This document shows positions 22,754-31,219 of a stretch of DNA of 50,173 nt, one piece after another. Location of the stretch: positions 1-50,173 of the forward strand of contig CAXUEY010000025.1 in the NCBI GenBank assembly GCA_964250225.1, read 5' to 3'. Numbering within the stretch: position 1 is the first letter of the stretch; the number at the start of each line of letters is the position of its first letter. Source of the DNA: Paraktedonobacter sp964250225. Its GTDB lineage: Bacteria; Chloroflexota; Ktedonobacteria; Ktedonobacterales; Ktedonobacteraceae. A model generated the notes under the pieces. That model ran no database searches. It saw nothing but the letters and a program-made list of their open reading frames with translations, and was not told where the DNA came from. The translations under genes and the position numbers were made by a program.

Positions 22754-22781
22754 AGTGGAGGATTACACTCGGAACTCCACT
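22754..22781 (-). terminator. Weak hairpin after the LarA-like gene
   Basis: AGTGGAG pairs with CTCCACT over 7 bp with a 14-nt loop, 20 bp past the larA-like stop. No U-tract. Confidence 0.35.
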
Positions 22782-22800
22782 GCTTTAGCACAGGAAGCCT

Positions 22801-24057
22801 TTACAGGCGATACAGCATCTCGCCCGCGTTTGGCACATACAGATAACCCTCCTCTTCGCGCCCCTGCCACGTGGCCGGGTCGATGGTGCGGTAATCGCGG
22901 TAGCCCAGATTGACCTGGCGGCAGCGCTCTTCAGGGATCGCGGTAGCCAGGGTGACGTGGATACGGGGCCGTTCGAGTCCGCGTTCAGCGTCGTAGCTGC
23001 CCGCGCCTTTGACGTGGGTGCTGTGTGCCAGGACACCGCCGGGCACGTCCTGAAAGCGCTCCCATTGTTTGGTGAAGTAGTCGCGCACATGGTAGCCGAT
23101 CTGCTCGATTAACTGGCCATGTGTGTACGAAATCTCGCTCAGGTGGGGCGCGTAGATAATAACCTCGCCGCCATCCGCGATAACCGGCTCGGTCTTGTAC
23201 ATGGCCTTCGCCGCCGTCCACAGGTCGTCATACATAGATGAGGGCATGGCCAGCACGCTCTGCATGGGCCGGGCGACGTGTGTAATATTGAGTTGCGCGG
23301 AGAGATCCGCCGCCGCGTGCCAGGCTTCTGTCTGCGAGCCACAATACAGACCATGCAGCTCGTGGCCTTTGAGGACCAGCGCGAGGCAGAGCAGGGGTTG
23401 GGAGACAAACTCGGCGGCCCGCTGGATCACGCGTCTCACCGGCGTCTCTTTCACGCCGATAGTATGCATGCTGGTGACCAGCGCGCCCAGCCAGTGGGTG
23501 AAGTTGATAATCTCGGCGCCCGCGATGCCGGGAAAGAGATATTTAGCGCCGCCTGAGAAGCCCGCGACCTCGTGGGGGAAGACCGGGCCACAGATCATCA
23601 ACTGATCGTACTCAAAAATCAGGCGGTTGAGCGTCACCGGGATCTCATCGGCCAGCAGGCCGCCGGTGAGTTCAGCGGCCTCGTCGCGTCCAATCACGCC
23701 GATGGTGGTAAGCGCGTGGGGATCGGACCAGGCATGGTTAAAAATATGCACCCTGGCATACCCCTCAACGCTGCCATCCTCGCCCACTGGCGCCCCAATT
23801 AAGCGACTGAGCGCCTCGCCTGACATGGGCGGATGCGTGCCCAGAGCCACCAGATAGTCCAACTGTGTGGCGCGCTGTCCCAGTTGCGCGTACAACAAAC
23901 GAAACAGCATGGGCAGCGGACAGGTGCGGGTGCTATCGGGAATAATCACCAGCACGCGCTTGCCATCAACGACCAGCCCGTCACATGCCTGTTGCAACAG
24001 ACGCGCAATCTCCTCTTGTGTGAGGCTTTCAGCGCAAGAACCTTTGCCTGCAAGCAT
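22801..24057 (-). CDS. larA: LarA-like (DUF2088) racemase family protein
   Basis: 418 residues, the usual LarA length. Residues equivalent to the L. plantarum lactate-racemase site are present: D41 and R44 (IIPDSTRTCP), H75 (ALGTHPPMSG), H162 (FPHEVAGFSGG) and K172 (AKYLFPGI), the lysine that carries the nickel-pincer nucleotide cofactor. It should therefore bind the cofactor and racemise or epimerise a 2-hydroxy acid in the cytosol; which one is unknown. The cofactor-making genes larB, larC and larE are not in the window. A small open frame with its own ribosome site lies 42 bp upstream. The family call is firm, the substrate open. Confidence 0.85.
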   Translation of the reverse strand: MLAGKGSCAESLTQEEIARLLQQACDGLVVDGKRVLVIIPDSTRTCPLPMLFRLLYAQLGQRATQLDYLVALGTHPPMSGEALSRLIGAPVGEDGSVEGYARVHIFNHAWSDPHALTTIGVIGRDEAAELTGGLLADEIPVTLNRLIFEYDQLMICGPVFPHEVAGFSGGAKYLFPGIAGAEIINFTHWLGALVTSMHTIGVKETPVRRVIQRAAEFVSQPLLCLALVLKGHELHGLYCGSQTEAWHAAADLSAQLNITHVARPMQSVLAMPSSMYDDLWTAAKAMYKTEPVIADGGEVIIYAPHLSEISYTHGQLIEQIGYHVRDYFTKQWERFQDVPGGVLAHSTHVKGAGSYDAERGLERPRIHVTLATAIPEERCRQVNLGYRDYRTIDPATWQGREEEGYLYVPNAGEMLYRL

Positions 24058-24099
24058 AGAAGCTCGGCCCTTTCAGTGGCTTGTGGGGACAGAACAACT

Positions 24100-24177
24100 C
24101 TACTCCTTAGAGTAGTGCTGAAAAACAGTGAGCCATTGTAGATCGGCTGACAGCCAACGATGCGTAGCCTTCTGCAT
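24100..24177 (-). CDS. Possible 25-residue leader peptide before the LarA-like gene
   Basis: A short frame of 25 codons: MQKATHRWLSADLQWLTVFQ then HYSKE. AAGGAG (plus 24184-24189) sits exactly 6 nt before the ATG, better than the ribosome site of larA itself. The frame runs through the 10-bp hairpin at 24127-24185 and stops 42 bp before larA. It is rich in Trp, Leu and His, but has no obvious run of control codons. It may be a translated leader or a true small protein. Confidence 0.4.
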   Translation of the reverse strand: MQKATHRWLSADLQWLTVFQHYSKE

Positions 24178-24185
24178 GGCTCACT
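24127..24185 (-). terminator. Branched hairpin between alpha/beta hydrolase and LarA-like genes
   Basis: AGTGAGCCAT (24127-24136) and ATGGCTCACT (24176-24185) are perfectly complementary and enclose two smaller stems (GGCT/AGCC and ATGC/GCAT). On the minus strand the stem is followed by GTTTTTC, so it can act as an intrinsic terminator of the hydrolase message or as an attenuator of larA. Confidence 0.5.
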
Positions 24186-24235
24186 CCTTGCGCACACCGC
24201 TCTTTAAGAGCGTTCCAGAGCACCCTGGTAACGTT

Positions 24236-25117
24236 TTACAGCTGGCCCACAAAATCGTTCAACGCGCTGGCAACCTTGTCGGGTGCGTCGAAGAGGATAA
24301 GATGGCCAGCGTTGGGCACGATTACCAGTTGCGAGTCGGGGATCTCGCGCTGCAACCGTTTGGCGTATTTTAAGGGATTTTGCTGATCCTGCTCACCCCA
24401 GATAAGTAACACAGGTCTGCCCATACCCTTTAAATCGGACGAGACGGCGTTGGAATAATAGGGCACGAGCAGACGTATATGCTGGTAGAGCACTTCTTTT
24501 CCCAGATGGCTGTTCCAGGGTTCGATGTATTGATCGATGACTTTGCTAAAGCCCTGCGTATCGACTACCGCGTTGAGCAGGTTCGCGCGCAGTTCGCGCT
24601 GGAGGTCGGCGACCTCGACGCCCGCGGGTTGTTCGGGGTCCTGGCTTTTCTTCATATCCGCTAGCGGCCAATTCGGGGCGAAAGCGTGCTCGTAGCAGAT
24701 GGTGTCGATCAGGACCAGGGCCGCAACCCGTTTAGTGCTGAGACGTGTGGCCAGCACCTGAGCCACGCCACCACCCAGACCATGCCCCACCAGCACAATG
24801 TTGGTCAGGTTGAGCTGTTCAAAAAGCAGCGACAGACAATCGGCATGGCCCCAAATAGAAGTGTCCGCCGGCCAGGGATGGTCGGACTGGCCATAGCCCA
24901 GCATATCGATGGCATAGACCGCTCGGTTGAGTCCGCTCAATTGCGGCAGAATCGCATCCCAGGCAAAAGCGCCAGCCAGCAGATCGTGTAGCAGCACAAT
25001 GGCGCCATCGGTCCCATGTTCAGCGCCCTGCACTACATAGCTCAGGTTATAATGAATAACGTATGCTGACTGGCGTGCCAGGCCGCTCGCAGCATCTTTT
25101 GAACTTTGTTGCAACAT
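24236..25117 (-). CDS. Alpha/beta hydrolase fold protein lacking the nucleophile
   Basis: 293 residues. An alpha/beta hydrolase of the epoxide-hydrolase/MhpC sort by pattern: AIVLLHDLLAGAFAWD near 40-55, YAIDMLGYGQSDHPWP near 68-82, the elbow LVGHGLGGGVAQ at 109-120, acid D244 in LLIWGEQDQQNP and H272 in VPNAGHLILFD. Position 113 in the elbow is Gly (codon GGT), where Ser, Asp or Cys normally sits, and the oxyanion HG motif reads HD (44-45). Hydrolysis by the standard mechanism is therefore not expected. It could be a ligand-binding or receptor-like member, or inactive. It is divergent from the membrane protein at 25350. Confidence 0.85.
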   Translation of the reverse strand: MLQQSSKDAASGLARQSAYVIHYNLSYVVQGAEHGTDGAIVLLHDLLAGAFAWDAILPQLSGLNRAVYAIDMLGYGQSDHPWPADTSIWGHADCLSLLFEQLNLTNIVLVGHGLGGGVAQVLATRLSTKRVAALVLIDTICYEHAFAPNWPLADMKKSQDPEQPAGVEVADLQRELRANLLNAVVDTQGFSKVIDQYIEPWNSHLGKEVLYQHIRLLVPYYSNAVSSDLKGMGRPVLLIWGEQDQQNPLKYAKRLQREIPDSQLVIVPNAGHLILFDAPDKVASALNDFVGQL

Positions 25118-25349
25118 ACTCCCTCTCTTTGCTCAGCCAGGATGCAGAGCAAACGTGTCTCAATATTCTATGGATATCATATAGCAGCGCCAATCTGCCT
25201 GCAACCCCTGAGGTACTGGCTGCGCAAATGGGACAAATGCACCATGTCTGCTCGCCTCCCTTCCAGTATACTTGTTCACAGATGAGGTCGCTGCCTGTAC
25301 CAGCGCCTCCTGCCCGTCCAATGTATATCGAAATGATTGGAGAGATACC

Positions 25350-25925
25350 ATGTCTGCTCTAACTGTTGTGCGCAATAGACAACACGCCAATTTCTGGCCC
25401 TGGTTGATGGGTGGAATCACTTTTATAATTACGACGTTCTTCCCACCGCTCAACTCCTCTCTCAATTATAACCTGATCCCTGATCTGCTTCAGCCGCTGG
25501 TCGCGTATAATGCGCAGGGAGGTATATTCTGGCAAATATTGCACTATATACAAGAAAATGCGGCAGCTTCTTATCCTGTAGGAGCATTGCTTGGGCTGAT
25601 CGTGCCTTTCTGCACTGTGCCGCTTTTCCTGACCCTGAGTTCTGTGGTGACATGGAGACGCGTCGTGAATCGCGCCCCACGCCCTACAGTACGACGCGGA
25701 CTGCTGGCTGCTGTGCTGGCCACGGTTTTTGCTCTACTGACCATTGTGGCCCTGGATGCGCTGATCCTGGGACCATTCGCGCTCTTTGCTCCCGATACAG
25801 GCAATGTGCTCGGCCTGATTATCATTGCTATAGCTGCCGTGGCACAGTCTCTGTGGGTGCTTCCCGCTCTCCTCCTCGCTGGAGCGCTTCTCGCAGCATT
25901 GCAGGCACGAAGCCGCGCCGCTTAA
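25350..25925 (+). CDS. Four-helix membrane protein, unknown
   Basis: 191 residues from MSALTVVRNR; GGAGAG lies about 5 nt upstream of this ATG, whereas the longer frame from 25272 lacks one. About four transmembrane helices: WPWLMGGITFIITTFFPP (18-36), VGALLGLIVPFCTVPLFLTL (76-96), LLAAVLATVFALLTIVALDA (118-138) and VLGLIIIAIAAVAQSLWVLP (154-174). A basic cytosolic loop (WRRVVNRAPRPTVRR) lies between helices 2 and 3. No known family, no conserved polar pattern suggesting a transporter. Its end shares a terminator with eno. Confidence 0.7.
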   Translation: MSALTVVRNRQHANFWPWLMGGITFIITTFFPPLNSSLNYNLIPDLLQPLVAYNAQGGIFWQILHYIQENAAASYPVGALLGLIVPFCTVPLFLTLSSVVTWRRVVNRAPRPTVRRGLLAAVLATVFALLTIVALDALILGPFALFAPDTGNVLGLIIIAIAAVAQSLWVLPALLLAGALLAALQARSRAA

Positions 25926-25944
25926 CCTCTGAACAGAATAGTGA

Positions 25945-25994
25945 TACGGATGATGGCAAAAAACAAGCAACAGCGTTTTTTGCCATCATCCGTA
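25945..25994. terminator. Bidirectional terminator, 19-bp perfect inverted repeat
   Basis: Arms 25945-25963 and 25976-25994 pair perfectly, loop of 12 nt. An A6 and a T6 run lie at the loop side of the arms. It sits between the convergent membrane-protein and eno genes. Confidence 0.7.
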
Positions 25995-26017
25995 CTACAT
26001 AGGCACGATATAAAAAT

Positions 26018-27340
26018 TTATCCCCGGCCATAGAGCGAAGGCACGTTATAGAAGGCGCTGAAGCCCGCGTAATGAGCGGCATCCCCCAGCTCCTCCTCAA
26101 TGACCAGCAGGCGATTGTATTTGGCAACGCGCTCGCTACGAGCTGGCGCGCCGGTCTTGATCTGCCCGGCGTTGGTAGCCACAACGAGATCGGCAATCGT
26201 GGTATCCTCAGTCTCGCCAGAACGATGCGAGATCACAGCGCTGAAGGCGCCGCGTTTGGCCATTTCGATAGCCTCAAGCGTCTCGGTCAGCGTGCCAATC
26301 TGGTTGAGCTTGATAAGAATCGAATTCGCGGTGTGCTCCTGGATGCCGCGTTTGAGGCGGCTGGTATTGGTGACAAACAGATCGTCGCCGACCAGTTGGA
26401 CGCGTTGACCCACGCGCTGGCGCAGTTCCGACCAGCCCTCCCAGTCATCCTCGGCCAGACCGTCCTCAATAGTCACAATCGGATATTCGTTCAGCCATTG
26501 CTCATAGAGATCGACCATCTGGCTGGAGGTCAGCGTGCGCCCCTCGCGCGCCAGCACATACTTGCCATTCTCGTAGAACTCGCTTGAGGCGGGGTCCATG
26601 CCCAGAAAAATATCCTTACCGGGTTTGTAGCCAGCGGACTCGATAGCGGAGACGATCACCTCCAGGGCCTCGCGGTTGGAGCCAAGCGAGGGTGCGAAGC
26701 CACCTTCGTCGCCCACATTCGTATTCAGCTTGCGGCCATGTAAGACCTTTTTCAAGCTCTGATAGACCTCCGCGCCCATGCGCAGGGCCTCGCGAAACGA
26801 AGGCGCGCCCACCGGCAGAATCATATACTCCTGCATATCGGTGGAGTTGTCCGCGTGCTTACCACCATTCAAAATATTCATCATCGGAACTGGCAGCGTG
26901 CGCGCTGAGACGCCGCCCAGATAGCGATAAAGTGGCAACTGCTGAGCGTTAGCCGCCGCGCGCGCTGAGGCCAGCGAGACGCCCAGGATGGCGTTGGCGC
27001 CCAGTTTCCCCTTATTGGGCGTGCCATCCAGCTCAATCATCAGCTCGTCCAGCGTCACCTGGTCTGCCGCATCAAGCCCAACAATGGCATCGCGGATCGT
27101 AACATTGACGTTCTGGACGGCGTTCAGCACACCTTTCCCGTTGTAGCGACCTGGAATCCCATCGCGCAATTCAACCGCCTCGTGCGCGCCCGTAGAGGCA
27201 CCAGAAGGCACAGCCGCAACACCCCGCTCGCCCCCCATCAGCAGAACCTCTACCTCAACCGTCGGATTGCCCCGCGAATCCAGAATCTCACGCGCGATGA
27301 CATCTTCGATAGTGGTAATCCCGTTCACATTATTTGGCAT
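26018..27340 (-). CDS. eno: Enolase
   Basis: 440 residues, near the standard 430. It interconverts 2-phosphoglycerate and phosphoenolpyruvate in glycolysis; a cytosolic, usually octameric enzyme. N-terminal ITTIEDVIAREILDSRGNPT, the loop SGASTGAHEAVELRD, and the C-terminal signature LIKLNQIGTLTETLEAIEMA are clear. Metal ligands appear in DIFLGMDPASSEFY, VTIEDGLAEDDWEGW and VGDDLFVTN; the catalytic lysine lies in LIKLNQIG and the HRSGETEDTTIADL segment is intact. GGAGG lies 7 nt before the ATG. It stands alone, although gpm or pyk often neighbour it elsewhere. Confidence 0.98.
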   Translation of the reverse strand: MPNNVNGITTIEDVIAREILDSRGNPTVEVEVLLMGGERGVAAVPSGASTGAHEAVELRDGIPGRYNGKGVLNAVQNVNVTIRDAIVGLDAADQVTLDELMIELDGTPNKGKLGANAILGVSLASARAAANAQQLPLYRYLGGVSARTLPVPMMNILNGGKHADNSTDMQEYMILPVGAPSFREALRMGAEVYQSLKKVLHGRKLNTNVGDEGGFAPSLGSNREALEVIVSAIESAGYKPGKDIFLGMDPASSEFYENGKYVLAREGRTLTSSQMVDLYEQWLNEYPIVTIEDGLAEDDWEGWSELRQRVGQRVQLVGDDLFVTNTSRLKRGIQEHTANSILIKLNQIGTLTETLEAIEMAKRGAFSAVISHRSGETEDTTIADLVVATNAGQIKTGAPARSERVAKYNRLLVIEEELGDAAHYAGFSAFYNVPSLYGRG

Positions 27341-27376
27341 AAAAAAACCTCCGCTATGACAAAATTTCCCACCCCT

Positions 27377-27406
27377 ATTTTATCCCGGCCAGTGACAAGG
27401 GAGCAA
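27377..27406 (-). promoter_or_regulatory. Putative eno promoter
   Basis: On the minus strand: TTGCTC (plus 27401-27406), an 18-bp spacer, TAAAAT (plus 27377-27382), 36 bp before the eno start. Confidence 0.45.
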
Positions 27407-27414
27407 GGATGCGT

Positions 27415-28548
27415 CTAGCGTTGTGTGTCTGCGTCAACGAACACCGGGCCTGGGCGCCGGATCAGTGAATTGCGCGGTGAACTGCTATTGCCGTGTCCGC
27501 CCAGAGGACCGGTTGCTGACCTTCCAAACTGCATGCCCGATTTGTTATTTGCCTGGTACGCGGGCGTCTCAGCGGTATTGGCCTTTTCAGGTTGTTGCAT
27601 ATCGATGCCCTGGCGCAGCGTCATCATATCGCGTAAGAAGCAGGCCACAGCCGAGGCAGCCGAGCCTTTTTCTTTGGAAAACTCGAAGCGGCGTGCGTTG
27701 GCTTCACCAGCAGCTTGCGCCGCCTGAGCCATCGGATCGGATGTTTTCGCGGCATAGGCATCCTGAAAAATATCGTCCCAGCCACTCCAACGGCCACGCA
27801 GCGGTTTCCAGCCCAACTGGCTATCGCTGATAGTGCGCCATTTCTCCTCCGTGTACTGCATCCAATCGTCGAGCAGGCGCGTGATCGTTTGCATCTGTTG
27901 ACGCAAGCGCTCTTCTTCCAGCGACGGCTGCTGGGGGAAGCTCTGGGGAAAACCATCGGTCTGCTGGCCACCAAAGGGGTTGCCCATCTGTGAGAACGCC
28001 ATGCTTTGACCAGTCATGCCGGGCATCATCGCCCCGGTATTGGGGAAGAAGCCAGTGTTGCCGCCACCGAAGGTGGAGAAATCTGGCGCCACCTGGCCGT
28101 TGGGCATATTCAACATGGGGATTTCGGTACCGGCGGGCAGTTCACCCACAATTTGAATACCACTGGCGCTCAACAAAGGATTCATCATAATGGTCGAGCC
28201 ATCCGAGAGCATCACACTCTCACCCAAACCGGCGTGGCCGCCAATCACAATCTCCTCGTGCCCAACTGCATCCAGAATGCGCCACGCAAGGCGCGGATGT
28301 TTGACGGCCCACCAGAGGCGACGGGCAACAAATGTGCTGGCAAAGGCAAAGTTGACGATCAGCCAGACCACGCCGCGCACGGCAATCCAGTTTAACAGGA
28401 AGACCAGGATAATCAGGTACCAGATATCGTGTTGCCCCGTCTCTTCAATAAAGGTCAGTACGGCGGCGACAACCAGGCTCGGATCGCGCAGCGGATTAAT
28501 CATATCCACGATGCGCCAGAACCACGTGCGTTCTGTTTTCACTTTCAA
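27415..28548 (-). CDS. Membrane protein with Gly/Met/Pro-rich central linker, unknown
   Basis: 377 residues. Two hydrophobic helices near the N-terminus (DPSLVVAAVLTFIEETG is partial; WYLIILVFLLNWIAVRGVVW then LIVNFAFASTFVARR), followed by a positively charged stretch. Residues 90-140 form a small beta region (EEIVIGGHAGLGESVMLSDG). From about 145 to 220 a linker is rich in Gly, Met, Asn, Phe, Pro and Gln. Residues 225-320 are helical (EEERLRQQMQTITRLLDDWM, FLRDMMTLRQGID), and the tail is disordered. No recognised family. It lies upstream of eno on the same strand, but eno has its own predicted promoter. Confidence 0.7.
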   Translation of the reverse strand: MKVKTERTWFWRIVDMINPLRDPSLVVAAVLTFIEETGQHDIWYLIILVFLLNWIAVRGVVWLIVNFAFASTFVARRLWWAVKHPRLAWRILDAVGHEEIVIGGHAGLGESVMLSDGSTIMMNPLLSASGIQIVGELPAGTEIPMLNMPNGQVAPDFSTFGGGNTGFFPNTGAMMPGMTGQSMAFSQMGNPFGGQQTDGFPQSFPQQPSLEEERLRQQMQTITRLLDDWMQYTEEKWRTISDSQLGWKPLRGRWSGWDDIFQDAYAAKTSDPMAQAAQAAGEANARRFEFSKEKGSAASAVACFLRDMMTLRQGIDMQQPEKANTAETPAYQANNKSGMQFGRSATGPLGGHGNSSSPRNSLIRRPGPVFVDADTQR

Positions 28549-29017
28549 TCTCTGCTCCTCTCGACTCCGCCGCTGGTTCGACAGGTCAATTTACTATGAT
28601 GGATCTCTACTTCCCTATTATCACGCATCTCGCCACAGAGATGGTATATGTTGGCACTATTTCGGGACCAATGTACCAGAAACGTTTGCCTTGTCAGGCT
28701 CAGTTGAGTCCAGGCTATGTATCGATTCGTATCATACATAGTCCTTTCGTTGTGTATTATAGAGAAATGCCAGATGGAAATGAGAGAGTTATGCCCAGAA
28801 CATAGGACTTTTACCCCATCACACTGTATAGAACGACATTTTAGCATGTCGTCGCGCATATATACTTATGCGTAGTGTTGTGCCAGCATATATCAGGTGG
28901 GAGAAATCTCACGCAAACTTCAGCCTGAATAAATGATGTGGCAAAAGATCGAGAGTAGAGCGTATAATAAAACAGATGCAGTGTGACACGGCAACGCTCT
29001 TAAGAGAAAGGATCAGT
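28549..29017. other. Divergent intergenic region with an otsA -10 box
   Basis: About 470 bp between the unknown membrane-protein gene and the trehalose synthase gene. A perfect TATAAT sits at 28963-28968 on the plus strand, about 50 bp before the start at 29018; its -35 is poor. No other structure or frame with a ribosome site was found. Confidence 0.45.
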
Positions 29018-30595
29018 ATGTCGTCGATACCCATTAGCATTAAGACTGCCAGGCCACAGTCCCTGCAAGCCCAACGTCTGATCGTCGCGACCAATCGCGG
29101 CCCCGTAGAGTACTATATAACTCAGCAGAAGAATTTAAAAGCGCGCCGTGGCTCCGGCGGAATGATTACCGCCCTGATCGACGCGGGTAGCCGGATGGAG
29201 ATGAGTTGGGTGGCGATGGCTATGACCGAGGGAGATCGACTGGCCATCAAAGAGGCAGAGAAGCAGGGCGGACGACTCGCAGCACCGACCCTCGGACAAA
29301 AAATCCATCTGCGCTATGTGGCGATCTCTAAAACCGCTTACCGCAAACACTACGAACAGATCAGTAACCAGTTGCTCTGGTTTTTACAGCACTATCTGTA
29401 CAATCCCAATGAGGATTCAAAGGCGGCCAAAGAGATTCAGGACGCCTGGGAAAACGGTTATCGCGTCGCCAATCGCGCCATCGCGGATGCGGTGATCACC
29501 GAAATCGAGAGCGAACAAACCAAACCTGTCGTGATGTTGCACGACTATCATCTCTATCTAGCGCCCAGGATGATCCGCGAGAAACACCCGACGATTATGA
29601 TGGAGCAGTTTATCCATATTCCGTGGCCCGATGTGCGCTGCTGGCACTTCCTGCCCAGCAATCTCGCCCAGGATATTTATCAGGGACTGGTCGGCAACGA
29701 TATCATCGGCTTCCAGACCCCGCGCGATGCCCGCAACTTCCTGGAAGGTGCCAATACTATTCTTGATGGGGTTGATGTGGACTTTGAAGAAGGGGTGGTC
29801 TGGTGGCAAGGTCATCGCACCCTGACCCGCGCGTACCCCATCTCTATCTCGGTCACCGCTGAGCGCAAGGCGGTGAATAGCGCCGCCGGCAAACGCGACG
29901 CTGAAAAGATCCGCCCTCTGCTGGGCAAGCAGACGATCATGCGCGTGGACCGCATTGAGCCGACAAAAAATATTGTGCGCGGCTTCCAGGCCTACGCTCA
30001 ATTGCTCGAAACCCATCCCGAACTGCGCGGCCAGGTCACCTTCCTGGCCTTCCTGGTGCCATCGCGCCAGAGCTTGCCCGAATACAAACGCTATACCGCC
30101 GATGTGATGAAGATCATCAATGAGATCAATCAGCAATATGGTACACAAGACTGGAAGCCCATCACCGAGTTCTGCGGAAATGACCGCACCAGGTCGCTGG
30201 CGGCCATGCAATATTACGATGTCCTGCTGGTCAACCCCATCATCGACGGCATGAACCTGGTCGCGAAAGAGGGTCCGGCAGTCAACCAGACGCACGGTTT
30301 GCTCGTCCTCTCGCGCACAGTCGGCGCTTTTCAGCAACTTGGCAAAGCCAGCGTCCCTACCTCGCCTATCGATGTCGCAGAAACCGCGCAGGCGCTGTAC
30401 AAGGCCCTGACCATGCCCGATGACGAGCGACGCGCCAAATCAGCGTTGGCCCGGCGTATTGTTGAGCGCCAGGATCTCACGCTCTGGATGAACGAGCAGA
30501 TTAACGATATCAACCAGTTGCTTGAGAGCCAATCCACGCAGGCGCAACAGACAGAGGAAGCCACCATGCCAGCCTGGACGGTCAACGCCGTCTGA
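29018..30595 (+). CDS. otsA: GT20 trehalose-6-phosphate synthase family enzyme
   Basis: 525 residues from MSSIPISIKT; AAAGGA precedes this ATG by about 6 nt. A family-20 glycosyltransferase (GT-B fold): N-terminal LIVATNRGPVEY, then RRGSGGMITALID for the glucose-phosphate loop, VVMLHDYHLYLAPRMIREKH, FIHIPWPDVRCWHFLP, the donor-binding MRVDRIEPTKNIVRGFQAYA, and NPIIDGMNLVAKEGPAV near the C-terminus. It would make trehalose-6-phosphate from a nucleotide-glucose and glucose-6-phosphate as an osmolyte or desiccation response. Some close GT20 enzymes make glucosylglycerol phosphate instead, which I cannot rule out. No otsB phosphatase domain is fused or adjacent. Confidence 0.87.
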   Translation: MSSIPISIKTARPQSLQAQRLIVATNRGPVEYYITQQKNLKARRGSGGMITALIDAGSRMEMSWVAMAMTEGDRLAIKEAEKQGGRLAAPTLGQKIHLRYVAISKTAYRKHYEQISNQLLWFLQHYLYNPNEDSKAAKEIQDAWENGYRVANRAIADAVITEIESEQTKPVVMLHDYHLYLAPRMIREKHPTIMMEQFIHIPWPDVRCWHFLPSNLAQDIYQGLVGNDIIGFQTPRDARNFLEGANTILDGVDVDFEEGVVWWQGHRTLTRAYPISISVTAERKAVNSAAGKRDAEKIRPLLGKQTIMRVDRIEPTKNIVRGFQAYAQLLETHPELRGQVTFLAFLVPSRQSLPEYKRYTADVMKIINEINQQYGTQDWKPITEFCGNDRTRSLAAMQYYDVLLVNPIIDGMNLVAKEGPAVNQTHGLLVLSRTVGAFQQLGKASVPTSPIDVAETAQALYKALTMPDDERRAKSALARRIVERQDLTLWMNEQINDINQLLESQSTQAQQTEEATMPAWTVNAV

Positions 30596-30615
30596 AAGGT
30601 GCCGGGAAATAAGCA

Positions 30616-30654
30616 GTAGGACGGGCCGCGCAAAGAGTACACAGCCCGTCCTAC
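30616..30654 (+). terminator. Hairpin after otsA
   Basis: GTAGGACGGGC (30616-30626) pairs perfectly with GCCCGTCCTAC (30644-30654); 17-nt loop, no U-tract. Confidence 0.6.
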
Positions 30655-30769
30655 GTCTGTGGTATCCTGAAAAGCACACTTCTTGCTACTTTGGCAGAGA
30701 AAACGCTGAGCTAAGCGTTCGCCAAAGCGAATGGAGGGAAAGCATATAAAAACACTTGAGGTATTGTTT

Positions 30770-31129
30770 ATGCCATCCAGCAGCCTGGCTGTGTTATTGG
30801 CGCGTGGCCTGCGTCAGCGTTGCCCGGTTTGTGGCAAAGGGAAAATTTTCGCTGGCTTCTTTAAAACCTATGAACGCTGTCCCGTTTGCGCCTTTATCTA
30901 CGAACGCGAGCCGGGCTACTATACTGGCGCAGTGGCCATCAACCTGATCATCACCGAACTGCTGATCGTCATTATCGCCGTGCCAATTGCCGCCAGCCGC
31001 GCTGTCTCCATCCCCGTTATGGCCGTCATGGGCGTGACCCTCCCTATCCTCCTGCCTCTGCTCTTTTACCGACCCGCCAAAAGTCTGTGGATGAGCGTAG
31101 ATCATTTCCTGCACCCCGTCGAAGATTAA
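30770..31129 (+). CDS. DUF983 membrane protein
   Basis: 119 residues from MPSSSLAVLL; GAGG lies about 8 nt upstream. The N-terminus carries a zinc-ribbon pair C18/C21 and C37/C40 (RCPVCGKGKIF, RCPVCAFIYERE), followed by GYYTGAVAINLIITELLIVI and two hydrophobic helices ending LLFYRPAKSLWMSVDHFLHP. This is the whole DUF983 architecture, including the conserved RCPxCGxGxIF start. Function is unknown; members often lie near cytochrome oxidase genes, but none is seen here. Same strand as otsA and the GNAT gene. Confidence 0.85.
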   Translation: MPSSSLAVLLARGLRQRCPVCGKGKIFAGFFKTYERCPVCAFIYEREPGYYTGAVAINLIITELLIVIIAVPIAASRAVSIPVMAVMGVTLPILLPLLFYRPAKSLWMSVDHFLHPVED

Positions 31130-31219
31130 CTCCGCAAGGTTGCAAACAACACCATTGTCTGACCAGCGCTCTGTATGGTACAGTTATCGATGAAAGAATA
31201 CGTATAAGGAGATACGCAC

